From contig NZ_JAKVIR010000002.1 of the NCBI RefSeq assembly GCF_022601975.1, positions 207,158 to 271,157 of the forward strand: DNA of 64,000 nt. Reading direction: 5' to 3'. Of the stretch, positions 34,901 to 42,771 are shown piece by piece. Under the pieces are notes generated by a model. The model made no database searches and was not told the origin of the DNA. It was given only the letters and a program-made list of their open reading frames with translations. Every line of letters starts with the position of its first letter. The first letter of the stretch is position 1. The position numbers were made by a program, and so were the translations under genes. The stretch comes from Pontibacter sp. E15-1 (GTDB lineage: Bacteria; Bacteroidota; Bacteroidia; Cytophagales; Hymenobacteraceae).

Positions 34901-35025
34901 AAAAGCTCTAGCCCTTCATGATAATACCGTTCTTCATTCTTAAAAACCTGCGTATGCTGTGCGGCTACTATATGCGAGCCGCCTGTAAGTACGGATGCAA
35001 GTGCTATTTTGTACGCTATCTTCAT
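31906..35025 (-). CDS. Large secreted tetratricopeptide-repeat protein
   Basis: A 1039-residue protein with a signal peptide ending IVAAQ (about residue 23). Almost the whole length is tetratricopeptide or outer-membrane-lipoprotein-like repeats (for example YYALSGLYLFHPDAEQ, YYLGLSYLKENNKQFALTAF, DARYFLSDSYLRQNN), ending in a Gln/Thr/Pro-rich tail. It would form a long superhelical scaffold in the periplasm. It is the first gene of the eight-gene run TPR, barrel, HU/SPOR, ExbB, ExbD, TonB-like, folC, trmB, with a -7 box upstream at 35133. The CpoB/YbgF protein of the proteobacterial Tol-Pal operon is a distant analogue in layout. Confidence 0.88.
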   Translation of the reverse strand: MKIAYKIALASVLTGGSHIVAAQHTQVFKNEERYYHEGLELFDRAKYGAAQEAFQKYIDVMGDDAKTADAQYYYALSGLYLFHPDAEQLILNFASNYPSHPKTALANYELGLYYFEQKDYKKAIELLLQAPTHLLGIKQNKELEFKLGYSYFATKDFDNAKTYFDKNKTTGFRQDEHRFAYASNYYAGYIAYRKGDYAAAKADLKIAEQNEAYAAIVPYMVTEILYKENDIYEVIRYGEAALAKSPPVQQTDDIALLVGDAYYQKADYKTAEKYFHQFANGKRTLEPTVQYKIAFTDFKNNNYKNAIANFKEIALKKDALGQNAAYYLGLSYLKENNKQFALTAFDQARKNDQDKAVTEAATLKYAQVNYELGNFREVITSLADFNDKYPNSEQAEEADKLLSDSYFGSNNYAEAIRHIESLPTKSWRILQTYQRVTYYHAVNLFNDAKFPQAVQMLDKSLQYPYDKEVTASSHFVKGEAYSIGQRYNDAINSYAAVFRTTPSTKSDYYTKSRYGIGYAYFNTKEYDKALTHFKAYLESIQPSNPNYNDATVRLADTYYVSKNYAEALKLYERVIASSSPDRDYALFQKGVVLSINNRNDKAKEALQELINKYPKSRYLDDAYYQMAVIDYESGNYKAAVAEFSTLINNMPQSKLVPNALQKRGTAYANLRQNDLAIADQKRVLEEFPSAKVASGALYSLQEVLGTENRSNEFDAYLDRFKSANPQSDALESVEYEAAKTLYFSQKYEQAIPKFEAYLKSYPKSSFAADTRYFLSDSYLRQNNIPEGLKRMKEVINENRSEYVNRAVQRVGDLELEAKNYTEAIKYYSRLRDLASNRKEQQTALIGLMQAYYQSNDYTSAKRSANELISQGNASLNAYNSALLFRAKSTYAQGNMEQALTELRETVASAADVNGAEAQYLIAQILYKQKKYKESIDVAFGFNTKYSNYDFWLGKTFLIIADNYTAQNEMFQAKATLNSIIENAPNKEIVAEAKQKLAKLEGKSTTDNTQQLQEQAPQPRLTPPTDSLEMQMPSDTTDQQ

Positions 35026-35132
35026 ATATTGTTTTCTGCCCTCTCAGGCCTTCAAATTTATCGGGTTCTTCTAAAAAACACATCCCTTCAAACCAACCTT
35101 GGCTCCTCTTCCGAAGCCATAGCCACCTCTTC

Positions 35133-35140
35133 CAAAGTTA
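35133..35140 (-). promoter_or_regulatory. -7 box upstream of the envelope operon
   Basis: TAACTTTG on the minus strand, 108 bases before the TPR gene. A TTG lies 25 bp upstream, slightly far. Confidence 0.45.
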
Positions 35141-35268
35141 ACAAAATTTGATTAGCAGCGACCTACAATTTGATAATCTTGTCGCACTTACGCCGCATAA
35201 ATATTGCCTGCAATCTATATACTAGGAATTGCCCCAAAATATTGTGTGGTGTGGATAAATTACTTGTT

Positions 35269-36315
35269 TCAGGAGGCCAGGGCCCTGGGCACCGGGTGCA
35301 GCACCTTGAACACGAGCTCGCGCAAAATGGCTGCGTCGGACATGTCGCCACCTGTAATGCCCTTCACCTGCAAGTCGGCCACCCGGATGCCGTGAATGAT
35401 GTCGACGCAGCGCGCCAACGGGAACACGCGCAGGGCCTGCATGTACTCTTTCACCAGGAAGCCGCGGTTGCCGAGGCTCTTGCGCACCCCTCCTTCCGAT
35501 TTGTCGGCAGAGGTATGCAGACTCAATAATTTAGTGAAAAAAGAGAACAGCAGCGACAGGTTGGGTATGAGCGGGTTATTTTTGGGATTCGCCTCAAAAT
35601 ATTGGATGATGCGGTAGGCTTTCAGGGCATCACGGGCAATCAGGGCCGACTGCAGCTCGAAGATGTTATACTCCTTGCTGATGCCGACGTTTTCCTGCAC
35701 CACACGCTCGTCTATCGTGGCCCCCGGCTTCAGGTTGATCAGTAGTTTGTCGATCTCGTTTGCCAGCCGGGACAGGTCCGCTCCGATAAACTCACTCAGC
35801 AACACGACTGCCTGTGGCGTGGCCCGCACGCCTTGCTGTTTCAGGTAACTGTTTACCCAGGCAGGCACCTGGTTGTCGTAGAGTTTCTTGGTGGTCAGCA
35901 GCACGGCGTGCTTCCCGATGGTTTTCGCCAGGGCCTTCCGGCCATCTAAAGTCTTGTGCTTGAAGCAGAACACCAGCACCGTTGAGGTCAGCGGGTGGTT
36001 CAGGTAGGTCTCCAGCTGTTTCATCCCCTCCTCCTTCTCGATGTCCTGTATGCTCTGGGCCTCCTTCACAATCACCACCGACTTCTCCGACATCATCGGG
36101 AAACGCTTTGCCTGCAGCAGCACCGTGGCCACATCTACATCCTTGCCATAAATCACTACCTGGTTAAAGCCCTTCTCATGCTCCTGCAGCACATGCTCCT
36201 CTATATAATCCGAAATCAGGTCTATGTAGTAAGGCTCTTCGCCTTGCAGAAAATACACTGGCGCATACTGCCGCTTCTTGAGTTGCTCCAGGATGCCTTC
36301 GGAGGTATGGGACAT
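35269..36315 (-). CDS. holA: DNA polymerase III delta subunit
   Basis: A 348-residue protein matching HolA along its length: VYFLQGEEPYYIDLISDYIE at the start, FPMMSEKSVVIVKEAQ, LVFCFKHKTLDGRKAL and the helical domain LLSEFIGADLSRLANEIDKL. It opens the sliding clamp as part of the clamp loader. Transcribed alone. A TAAATTTG box lies 60 bases upstream. Confidence 0.92.
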   Translation of the reverse strand: MSHTSEGILEQLKKRQYAPVYFLQGEEPYYIDLISDYIEEHVLQEHEKGFNQVVIYGKDVDVATVLLQAKRFPMMSEKSVVIVKEAQSIQDIEKEEGMKQLETYLNHPLTSTVLVFCFKHKTLDGRKALAKTIGKHAVLLTTKKLYDNQVPAWVNSYLKQQGVRATPQAVVLLSEFIGADLSRLANEIDKLLINLKPGATIDERVVQENVGISKEYNIFELQSALIARDALKAYRIIQYFEANPKNNPLIPNLSLLFSFFTKLLSLHTSADKSEGGVRKSLGNRGFLVKEYMQALRVFPLARCVDIIHGIRVADLQVKGITGGDMSDAAILRELVFKVLHPVPRALAS

Positions 36316-36374
36316 GGGTGTCAGGTTAAAATTTACAGTTCACAGCTGCTTCTTCGCGCTGTTACAGATTGCTG

Positions 36375-36382
36375 CAAATTTA
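36375..36382 (-). promoter_or_regulatory. -7 box of holA
   Basis: TAAATTTG on the minus strand, exact consensus match. No clear -33 element. Confidence 0.4.
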
Positions 36383-36492
36383 ATACTTTAACAGAGAAGA
36401 TGAAGGGGAAATGGTATGAGATAATCGGCTCGCTCATGAGTCAGCAACTACGTTGGCTAGTATTGTATTTGTGAGGGATTAGGTTGAGCATT

Positions 36493-36765
36493 TTACCACA
36501 GTACTTCGACATGGTATTTCGCTATATTGCTGTCCTTTGAAATAATTGCGAGATGATCAACTAGGCACTGTGCAATCAAAATTCTATCAAACGGGTCGCC
36601 ATTTATAAAATCTAACTCGGCAACTTTCAATGTATGCTCGAATGTAATAGGCAATTATTCGAAGCCGTTTTCAGCAATCATATTTGCTAAATCAGAAAAT
36701 GCAGCAAATTCAAGTTTTTTTAAACTAATTTTTATGGCCATTTCCCACAAGCTAGCAGTAATTAT
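36493..36765 (-). pseudogene. PIN-domain (VapC-type) toxin remnant
   Basis: Reading the minus strand from 36765 gives 91 codons with one internal stop (TAA at 36655-36657). The readable parts are IITASLWEMAIKISLKKLEF, then after the stop LPITFEHTLKVAEL, NGDPFDRILIAQCLVD and IISKDSNIAKYHVEVLW. These match the second half of PIN toxins of the type with SLWEIAIK, LPITFEH and DPFDRLLIAQA motifs. The N-terminal half with the first catalytic Asp is missing. It lies directly downstream of an intact antitoxin gene, so this is a decayed toxin-antitoxin pair. Confidence 0.8.
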
Positions 36766-36783
36766 GTCTTACTATAGAGCCAT

Positions 36784-36990
36784 TTACAGCACGTATTCCT
36801 TAAAGTCATCTAGCGGTTCATCGAAGTCAGGAGACATCTTGAATTGCCCCTTTGTATAGCCAAACTTAGGTTTATTCGCTTTGACGGCTTTCTTTTTCTT
36901 ACTTAAAAGGAAATCGATGAAATCACTAACCTCCGCCTTAAGTGCCGGCGGAAGAGAACTTAATTTAGTAAAGAGTTGCAAATGTGTCAT
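36784..36990 (-). CDS. Antitoxin of the DUF2281/VapB type
   Basis: A 68-residue protein beginning MTHLQLFTKLSSLPPALKAE, followed by VSDFIDFLLSKKKK. The LPPALKAEVSDFIDFL block is typical of small DUF2281 antitoxins that pair with PIN-domain toxins. The acidic C terminus would bind the toxin. The toxin gene just downstream is truncated and has a stop, so this antitoxin is an orphan. Confidence 0.75.
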   Translation of the reverse strand: MTHLQLFTKLSSLPPALKAEVSDFIDFLLSKKKKAVKANKPKFGYTKGQFKMSPDFDEPLDDFKEYVL

Positions 36991-37118
36991 GGAATTTTTC
37001 GAGAGTGTTCTGATTTACGTTTACGAATTTCCAGTTTACATGATGGGTCATTAGGATGAGAATAGCGCTTCTACCTAACTTAAAAGCTTTCGCTTGATTT
37101 ATGCAGTTAGCTTATCAT

Positions 37119-37229
37119 CTATCCATCTTCATATATAACATCTTTTTCACCAAGCCCTGTTCGTCGAAGTATCACTGGTATCCTTGCCGCACCAGATTGT
37201 CTGTCCCCTTTTACTTTTAATATCTCCAT
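37119..37229 (-). CDS. Small hypothetical open frame in a decaying region
   Basis: A 36-codon minus-strand frame encodes MEILKVKGDRQSGAARIPVI followed by LRRTGLGEKDVIYEDG. Its start lies two bases beyond the stop of the relic at 37232. It is protein-like and basic, but too short to assign, and may itself be a truncated partner gene. Confidence 0.35.
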   Translation of the reverse strand: MEILKVKGDRQSGAARIPVILRRTGLGEKDVIYEDG

Positions 37230-37231
37230 AG

Positions 37232-37500
37232 CTATCGTGTGTCCTGATACAAGGGAGGATTATAGTTGGTAAGCTTTTCCATTCTCTCTACTTTACTTTC
37301 CATGATTTCATCATAGCCAATTATCTCTGAATGTATGAAGCCATCAGGCCCAAAATCTGTACCTGCGCCAACTGACCAACAGAATCAAATTTTGCTACAG
37401 AAAATAACCCTCCTGATTTATAGTAGCCTTACCAAATGCCTAGTATAGCAAAGGTGTATTCATCCTAATTAACTCGCACCCGCATAGAACCCCACCAACG
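37232..37500 (-). pseudogene. Frameshifted gene relic of unknown family
   Basis: Joining frames on the minus strand gives a coherent protein tail: NTPLLY, stop, AFGK, shift, GYYKSGGLFSVAKFDSVGQ, shift, GAGTDFGPDGFIHSEIIGYD, then EIMESKVERMEKLTNYNPPL and YQDTR before a stop at 37232. At least one stop and two frameshifts interrupt it. I do not recognise the family. It lies in the AT-rich island next to the toxin relic. The rest of the gap 36991-37118 and 37501-37563 shows nothing. Confidence 0.55.
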
Positions 37501-37563
37501 AGTTTATCAATTACTAAAATTAGTTGTTTTGCTATTTTATAAAATAACACGTCTCTAAATTGG

Positions 37564-38511
37564 TTATTTTATTCCAATTGACGCAGAGGTTTCTTTAACA
37601 AAAATTAGCCCTTCAAAATCATAACCAGGTCTTATCGGTAGTGGATTGGGCTCTTTCCAATTAGAATAAATATTGGTGATTTTATTAACTGTATTTATAA
37701 ATGGATTGCCTTGTGTAGTGAAATCTATAAAAAACGATGGATATATAGCTTTAGCAAATAGACTCGAAAATGTATCCTCATTTCCTTTAAAGTAGTGCTT
37801 TTCCAGCTCTCCATTATTTAATACATTCACACTTCCTTTGTAAGTGTCAAAACCAATAGCGTAAAAGTTGATGCCAAATTCCTTTTTAAGGTAATAGCCC
37901 ATTGCCTTAAACTCAGCCATAGTGGTATCTTTCGCAATATGTAAGTTATGCGCCCAGACAATAGTTTTGCAATTCTGAACTGTACGTGCTTTAATAAGGC
38001 TTTCTGCCATTAATTTATCTCGCGTAAACGGATTTCCCCAATATTCTTCGCTATCATAACCTATTAGTTTGACTTTATCTTTATCAGATTTGTTTTTGTT
38101 ATAAGTCATTATCCATAGACATAGTTTATACATTTCTTCTGAATTATAAAGACCCATAGCTTTCAGCATGACTTTCATATCTCCTGTACCATCTTGTAGA
38201 AACTGATTAATGGGTTCTATAGTAGTACTTGGAGATTCTAAAGCAACCATCTTATAACCTGCTTCTTGAATTAGATATTCTACTATACGTCTCTTTTGAT
38301 AGTAGAATTCCTGTGTACCATGAGAAGCTTCACCAAGACCGATGATGGATTTATCTTTTAGCACCTTAGATAAAAACCGAAGGTCGTGGTAGTTACTGGA
38401 AGAGGAATCTGCTTGTAAAGGATAGGCGTTTTTATTCACCCAATTGATAGTGATATCCTGTGCATTTACAGCACCAGTAATGAATAATAAAAAGCAAAGC
38501 ATTTTGAACAT
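37564..38511 (-). CDS. Erythromycin-esterase-like secreted protein
   Basis: A 315-residue protein with a signal peptide (MFKMLCFLLFITGAVNAQ). It has the family hallmarks: IIGLGEASHGTQEFY (with the active-site Glu and His), KRRIVEYLIQEAG, MVALESP, and IVWAHNLHIAKD. At 315 residues it is about 80-100 shorter than EreA/EreB, and the secretion signal also sets it apart. Most chromosomal homologues have unknown substrates, so macrolide resistance must not be assumed. Codons are A/T-rich compared with the neighbours, which suggests transfer. Confidence 0.82.
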   Translation of the reverse strand: MFKMLCFLLFITGAVNAQDITINWVNKNAYPLQADSSSSNYHDLRFLSKVLKDKSIIGLGEASHGTQEFYYQKRRIVEYLIQEAGYKMVALESPSTTIEPINQFLQDGTGDMKVMLKAMGLYNSEEMYKLCLWIMTYNKNKSDKDKVKLIGYDSEEYWGNPFTRDKLMAESLIKARTVQNCKTIVWAHNLHIAKDTTMAEFKAMGYYLKKEFGINFYAIGFDTYKGSVNVLNNGELEKHYFKGNEDTFSSLFAKAIYPSFFIDFTTQGNPFINTVNKITNIYSNWKEPNPLPIRPGYDFEGLIFVKETSASIGIK

Positions 38512-38709
38512 CGTGTAGATTTTTTAGTTGGTTAAACTGTATGCTTTTTGTTGACTGCTATTTGACACCAACGGTTTCGATATGAACAGTACGGGAGCAA
38601 ATAGGCGATTACTTACTACCACTCAAATAGCAATCATCAATTTGCTCAAACCTTTGGATAAATCCCGAACCCCGTATTGTTTATAGGTTGTGTTGTTGTC
38701 ATTAATTAT

Positions 38710-39453
38710 TTACAGGATATAGTAGAATATGAAATAGGTCATTGCAAAATTGAACCCTGAGTGGCTAAGAATAGCGCCATAAATTGATTCCGTTTTTGTT
38801 TTGCAATAAAAAAATAGCCTACTGATCAAGAACATTAGTGTCATCCATAAAATAGCAGGAACAAACAAGAATTTCCAACTTCCGCTGGCGTATACAACTC
38901 CAAAATGAGCCAAGTGAACAATGGCGAATGCAAAACTGTCCAAAATTGACGCTTTATTATTTCCGAATTTAGGAACGAAACTTTGGTGGATTAGTCCTCT
39001 GTATAATAGCTCTTCGCCAATCGGGCTGAAGGTCATTCCAATTCCCGCAAACATTGCAAAAAAGAATAGTTTATTATCTCCTTTAAGTTGATCGATGGGG
39101 ATGCTGCTATATGATTTTGAGATATACACAAACCAATTTTCTATAGATTTTTGGTAAAGATATTCTCCAAGAAAAAATATTATTGTAGATGCAAAAATTC
39201 CTAGTACAAATGAACTGCCTAGCCATTTAAGGTTTTTTGTCCCTTTTATACCAATTAACTCACGCCCCTTCTTTGATAAAAGCAAAAATGGGGTGAGCAC
39301 CATAATCACAAATATTATTGAAGTAAAATTGTAGTTTCCAGTTCGATTAGCCTCCAGAACAAGTAAAAAGCGAGTTATTCCAAATAAGAGGATAAGGGCC
39401 AAACCAAATTGCCAATTAAACTGTAATTTTCTAAATCGAAAAATGTTCTTCAT
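38710..39453 (-). CDS. CPBP-family intramembrane protease
   Basis: A 247-residue membrane protein, starting at the ATG at 39453 (MKNIFRFRKLQ). Another ATG at 39465 adds four residues. About seven hydrophobic segments are visible. The CPBP/ABI motifs are present: GEELLYRGLIHQSF (EExxxR) and AIVHLAHFG with the second His. The active site lies in the membrane. Homologues process prenylated or membrane substrates or protect against bacteriocins. The substrate is unknown. It shares the AT-rich composition of the island. Confidence 0.85.
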   Translation of the reverse strand: MKNIFRFRKLQFNWQFGLALILLFGITRFLLVLEANRTGNYNFTSIIFVIMVLTPFLLLSKKGRELIGIKGTKNLKWLGSSFVLGIFASTIIFFLGEYLYQKSIENWFVYISKSYSSIPIDQLKGDNKLFFFAMFAGIGMTFSPIGEELLYRGLIHQSFVPKFGNNKASILDSFAFAIVHLAHFGVVYASGSWKFLFVPAILWMTLMFLISRLFFYCKTKTESIYGAILSHSGFNFAMTYFIFYYIL

Positions 39454-39608
39454 AATTAATGACAACTAGCTGCTAACAGGAGTACCCTACTATCTGCACT
39501 TTATATAAAGCAGCATAAGCGTCTACTTTTCACATAGAGTCAACACAATATAAACATTTGACTCGAATGCCACTGCACCTTCGTCGCCACAAACTGGGAA
39601 CTCTTTTA

Positions 39609-39616
39609 TATATTTG
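39609..39616 (+). promoter_or_regulatory. -7 box of tyrS
   Basis: TATATTTG, exact consensus, 27 bases before the start codon. No TTG at the ideal spacing. Confidence 0.5.
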
Positions 39617-39642
39617 CCTAGAACAGACGAAATAAGCAATAC

Positions 39643-40947
39643 ATGAATCTTATTGAAGAATTGCGATGGAGAGGCATGCTCCACGATTTTATGCCAGGCA
39701 CTGAAGAGCAACTGGCAAGCGAAATGACCACCGGCTATATCGGTTTCGACCCGACAGCCAACTCACTCCATATCGGTAACCTGGCCACCATCATGCTTTT
39801 GGTGCACCTGCAGCGCGCCGGCCACAAGCCTGTTGCCCTGGTTGGCGGTGCCACCGGTATGATAGGAGACCCTTCCGGGAAGTCTGCGGAGCGCAACCTG
39901 CTATCAGAGGAAGTGCTGCAGGAAAACCTGGCAGGTATAAAGCAGCAACTAGAGAAGTTCCTCGACTTTAACGCCGGGGCGAACTCAGCCGAGATCGTGA
40001 ACAACTACGACTGGTTTAAGGAATTCAGTTTCCTGGGTTTCCTGCGTGAGGTTGGCAAGCACCTTACCGTGAATTATATGATGGCGAAAGACTCCGTGAA
40101 AAAGCGCATCAGCGCCGACGAGGACGGCGACCGTGCCGAGGGCCTGTCGTTCACAGAGTTCTCGTACCAACTCATCCAGGGGTATGACTTCTACCATCTC
40201 TATAAAAACAAGAACACAAAACTGCAGATGGGCGCCTCCGACCAGTGGGGTAACATCACGACCGGCACGGAGTTGATCCGACGCATGGGTGGCGGCAAAG
40301 CCTTTGCCCTGGTGGGCAAGCTGGTAACGAAGTCGGACGGCACTAAATTCGGCAAGTCGGAAGGTGGCAACGTATGGCTCGACCCGAACCTGACTTCGCC
40401 TTACAAATTCTACCAGTTCTGGCTGAACCTGTCGGATGAGGAAGCCGAAAAGCTGATAAAAGTTTATACCCTCCTCCCCGAGGACGAGATAAACCGCATC
40501 GCCGAAGAGCACAAACAGGCACCGCACCAACGCGCGTTACAAAAAGCCTTAGCTAAAGATGTTACAATTCGGGTGCACTCCGAGGCCGACTACCTGGCAG
40601 CCGTAGAAGCTTCAGAAATTTTATTTGGTAAAGGCGATTTAAAGACCTTAAAGGGCCTTCGGGAGGATATTTTGCTGTCTGTGTTCGAAGGTGTGCCGCA
40701 GATTGAGGTGAGCAGGGAGCAGTACACGGCCGCTGGCACCGTAACCGACCTGCTGTCTGAGATTACAGGCGGGCAGGTTTTCGAGTCGAAGGGCGAAGCC
40801 AAGCGCATGATCAAGAACGGCGGCGTGAGCATTAACCGCGAAAAGGTGCAGGGCCCGGATGAGGCCGTTACCTATGAACTGCTGCAAGGCAAGTACCTGG
40901 TGGTGCAGAAAGGAAAAAAGAACTACTATCTGGTTAGCGTTAACTAA
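39643..40947 (+). CDS. tyrS: Tyrosyl-tRNA synthetase
   Basis: A 434-residue class I synthetase attaching tyrosine to tRNA. HIGN (HIGH motif) is near residue 45 in [13 protein letters not shown], the tyrosine pocket is around [12 protein letters not shown], and KFGKS is the KMSKS loop. The C-terminal S4 RNA-binding domain is visible as [17 protein letters not shown]. The length is normal. A long terminator hairpin follows the stop. Confidence 0.96.
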   Translation: MNLIEELRWRGMLHDFMPGTEEQLASEMTTGYIGFDPTANSLHIGNLATIMLLVHLQRAGHKPVALVGGATGMIGDPSGKSAERNLLSEEVLQENLAGIKQQLEKFLDFNAGANSAEIVNNYDWFKEFSFLGFLREVGKHLTVNYMMAKDSVKKRISADEDGDRAEGLSFTEFSYQLIQGYDFYHLYKNKNTKLQMGASDQWGNITTGTELIRRMGGGKAFALVGKLVTKSDGTKFGKSEGGNVWLDPNLTSPYKFYQFWLNLSDEEAEKLIKVYTLLPEDEINRIAEEHKQAPHQRALQKALAKDVTIRVHSEADYLAAVEASEILFGKGDLKTLKGLREDILLSVFEGVPQIEVSREQYTAAGTVTDLLSEITGGQVFESKGEAKRMIKNGGVSINREKVQGPDEAVTYELLQGKYLVVQKGKKNYYLVSVN

Positions 40948-40961
40948 CTAATTAACAGCAT

Positions 40962-41006
40962 ATTAACTAAAAAAGGTGACCGATATGGCCACCTTTTTTA
41001 GTTAAT
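40962..41006. terminator. Bidirectional terminator between tyrS and the Hc1-like gene
   Basis: 17-base perfect arms ATTAACTAAAAAAGGTG (40962-40978) and CACCTTTTTTAGTTAAT (40990-41006) with an 11-base loop. A/T runs flank it on both sides, fitting both directions. Confidence 0.82.
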
Positions 41007-41024
41007 ACTCACCAGGGAGTTTAC

Positions 41025-41216
41025 CTATTTAGCGCTTTCAGTGCTGTTTTTCATATCCTGAACTTCCTTACGGATGTCCTGAGCCATGTTTTTCAGATCC
41101 TGCATGCCTTTACGTACGCGAGTACCTGCAGCTGCATTATTCTTATCATAGAACTTCTCGAAGTCGCCTTCCAGTGACATTACTAAATCCTTGAGTTTGC
41201 TGAAGTTGTTGTTCAT
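41025..41216 (-). CDS. Histone H1-like (Hc1-type) nucleoid protein
   Basis: A 63-residue charged helical protein beginning MNNNFSKLKDLVMSLEGDFE. It contains FYDKNNAAAGTRVRKGMQDLK, here noted as AAGTRVRKGMQDLKNMAQDI, the block shared by small Bacteroidetes and chlamydial Hc1-like proteins. It probably binds DNA in the nucleoid. Transcribed alone and convergent with tyrS. It is less Lys/Arg-rich than chlamydial Hc1, so its DNA binding is inferred from family only. Confidence 0.82.
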   Translation of the reverse strand: MNNNFSKLKDLVMSLEGDFEKFYDKNNAAAGTRVRKGMQDLKNMAQDIRKEVQDMKNSTESAK

Positions 41217-41321
41217 TTGAGCTATTGATTATGTGAAACAATTGATTTATTAGCTCCAATATACACATTTAATGAAAACTAGCAAAGATTAAGGATTTTT
41301 AATATAGGCCTTTAAAGCCAT

Positions 41322-42560
41322 TTAAGCGGGTACAGCCGGACTTGAATACAAGCCCTTGTCTAGCTTTTGTGCAATTTTCTCGAACGCTGCGATGGTTTCT
41401 TTCACGTCATCCAGGGTATGCGAGGCAGTTGGGATAAGGCGCAGCATGATCACGTCTTTCGGCACGACAGGGTATACCACGATCGAGCAGAAGATGCTGA
41501 AGTTCTCGCGCAGATCCAGGGTCAGTTGAGTGGCATCCGGAATCTGGCCATTCAGGAACACGGGCGTAACCGGCGACTCGGTGGTGCCGATGTTAAACCC
41601 TTTCTCGCGCAGGCCGCTCTGCAGGGCCGTTACCACCTCCCAAAGCTTGTCTTTCAGCTGAGGCTGCGTACGCAGCAGCTCCAGGCGCTTCATCGCACCC
41701 ACCGTAATCGGCATCGGCAGCGACTTAGCGAAAATCTGGGAACGCATATTATAGCGAAGGTACTCTACTACCTGCTCGTTGGATGCCACAAAGGCACCAA
41801 TGCTGGCCATGGATTTGGCAAAGGTAGAGAAGTATACATCGATTCCGTCCTGGCAGCCCAGGTGCTCCCCGGTGCCAGCCCCTGTGTCGCCCATGGTACC
41901 GAAACCGTGCGCATCGTCCACAAAAAGGCGGAAGTTGAATTTTTCTTTCAGGGCCACCACGTCTTTCAGGTTGCCCAAATTGCCGGACATACCAAAAACG
42001 CCTTCTGTGATCACCAGGATGGCGCCGCCCGTGTTCTCAGCCCAGCGCGTGGCACGCTCCAGCTGTTTCTCCAGACTCTCCATATCGTTGTGGGCATACA
42101 CAAAGCGTTTGCCCTGGTGCAGGCGCACACCGTCTATAATGCAGGCATGCGACTCGGCATCATACACTATTACATCGTGGCGGTCTACGAGGGCGTCTAT
42201 GATAGAAACCACACCCTGGTATCCGAAGTTGAGCAACAAGGCATCCGGCTTCTGCACAAACGCAGCCAGCTCAGCCTCCAGTTGCTCATGTATGTTGGAG
42301 TTACCAGACATGATACGGGCACCCATCGGGTAGGCCATACCCCACTCGGCAGAGGCTTCCGCGTCAACTTTGCGCACCTCAGGGTGGTTCGCAAGGCCAA
42401 GGTAGTTGTTGAGGCTCCAGGTTAACACTTCCTTGCCCCTGAACTTCATGCGCGGCGAAATGTCCCCTTCCAGCTTAGGGAATGTGAAATAGCCATGCGC
42501 ATAATGTGAGTGGCTTCCCAAGGGGCCTCTGTTGGACAACAACTTTTCAAATAAATCCAC
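41322..42560 (-). CDS. Alpha-oxoamine synthase (serine palmitoyltransferase / KBL / BioF family)
   Basis: A 412-residue fold-type I PLP enzyme joining an amino acid to an acyl thioester with loss of CO2. Visible are SLNNYLGLANHP, DAESHACIIDG (His138 stacks on PLP), VDDAHGFGTMG (Asp215-His218) and the PLP lysine Lys249 in TFAKSMASIGAF. The N-terminal GSHSHYAHGYFTFPKLEG and the TFxKS motif resemble the serine-palmitoyltransferase or cysteate-acyltransferase branch that makes sphingolipid or sulfonolipid bases in Bacteroidetes, more than BioF. Which amino acid is used cannot be told. Transcribed alone from a good promoter at 42644. Confidence 0.82.
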   Translation of the reverse strand: MDLFEKLLSNRGPLGSHSHYAHGYFTFPKLEGDISPRMKFRGKEVLTWSLNNYLGLANHPEVRKVDAEASAEWGMAYPMGARIMSGNSNIHEQLEAELAAFVQKPDALLLNFGYQGVVSIIDALVDRHDVIVYDAESHACIIDGVRLHQGKRFVYAHNDMESLEKQLERATRWAENTGGAILVITEGVFGMSGNLGNLKDVVALKEKFNFRLFVDDAHGFGTMGDTGAGTGEHLGCQDGIDVYFSTFAKSMASIGAFVASNEQVVEYLRYNMRSQIFAKSLPMPITVGAMKRLELLRTQPQLKDKLWEVVTALQSGLREKGFNIGTTESPVTPVFLNGQIPDATQLTLDLRENFSIFCSIVVYPVVPKDVIMLRLIPTASHTLDDVKETIAAFEKIAQKLDKGLYSSPAVPA

Positions 42561-42643
42561 TTGTGTAATAATTAGGTTTTCAGGATAGTTTCAAACGTAA
42601 TGTCAGCCTTTTACAGTGCGATCCATATATGCACAAGGCTGCG

Positions 42644-42675
42644 CAAAGTTAGGGTTTATTCGAATCATATACAAT
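42644..42675 (-). promoter_or_regulatory. Promoter of the alpha-oxoamine synthase gene
   Basis: Minus-strand ATTG (TTG at 42672-42674), 20-bp spacer, TAACTTTG (42644-42651). Start of transcription near 42637, giving a leader of about 75 bases. Confidence 0.65.
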
Positions 42676-42771
42676 CCATATGTCTGCCGCCTCCAAAAGC
42701 TTTTTAGGCCCTTTCTTTTTACTTTCCCCGTAATAATGTTTCTTTGAAGCAAAACAACAGGATGCTCCTCT

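Noticed and set aside
41025..41216. Phasin or generic coiled-coil instead of the Hc1-like protein
   Set aside because: The AAGTRVRKGMQDLK block and size fit the Hc1-like family better, although the helical character is compatible with either.
41367..42425. A 352-codon plus-strand frame opposite the alpha-oxoamine synthase
   Set aside because: Antisense shadow of a well-conserved enzyme, with His- and Arg-rich composition typical of such frames.
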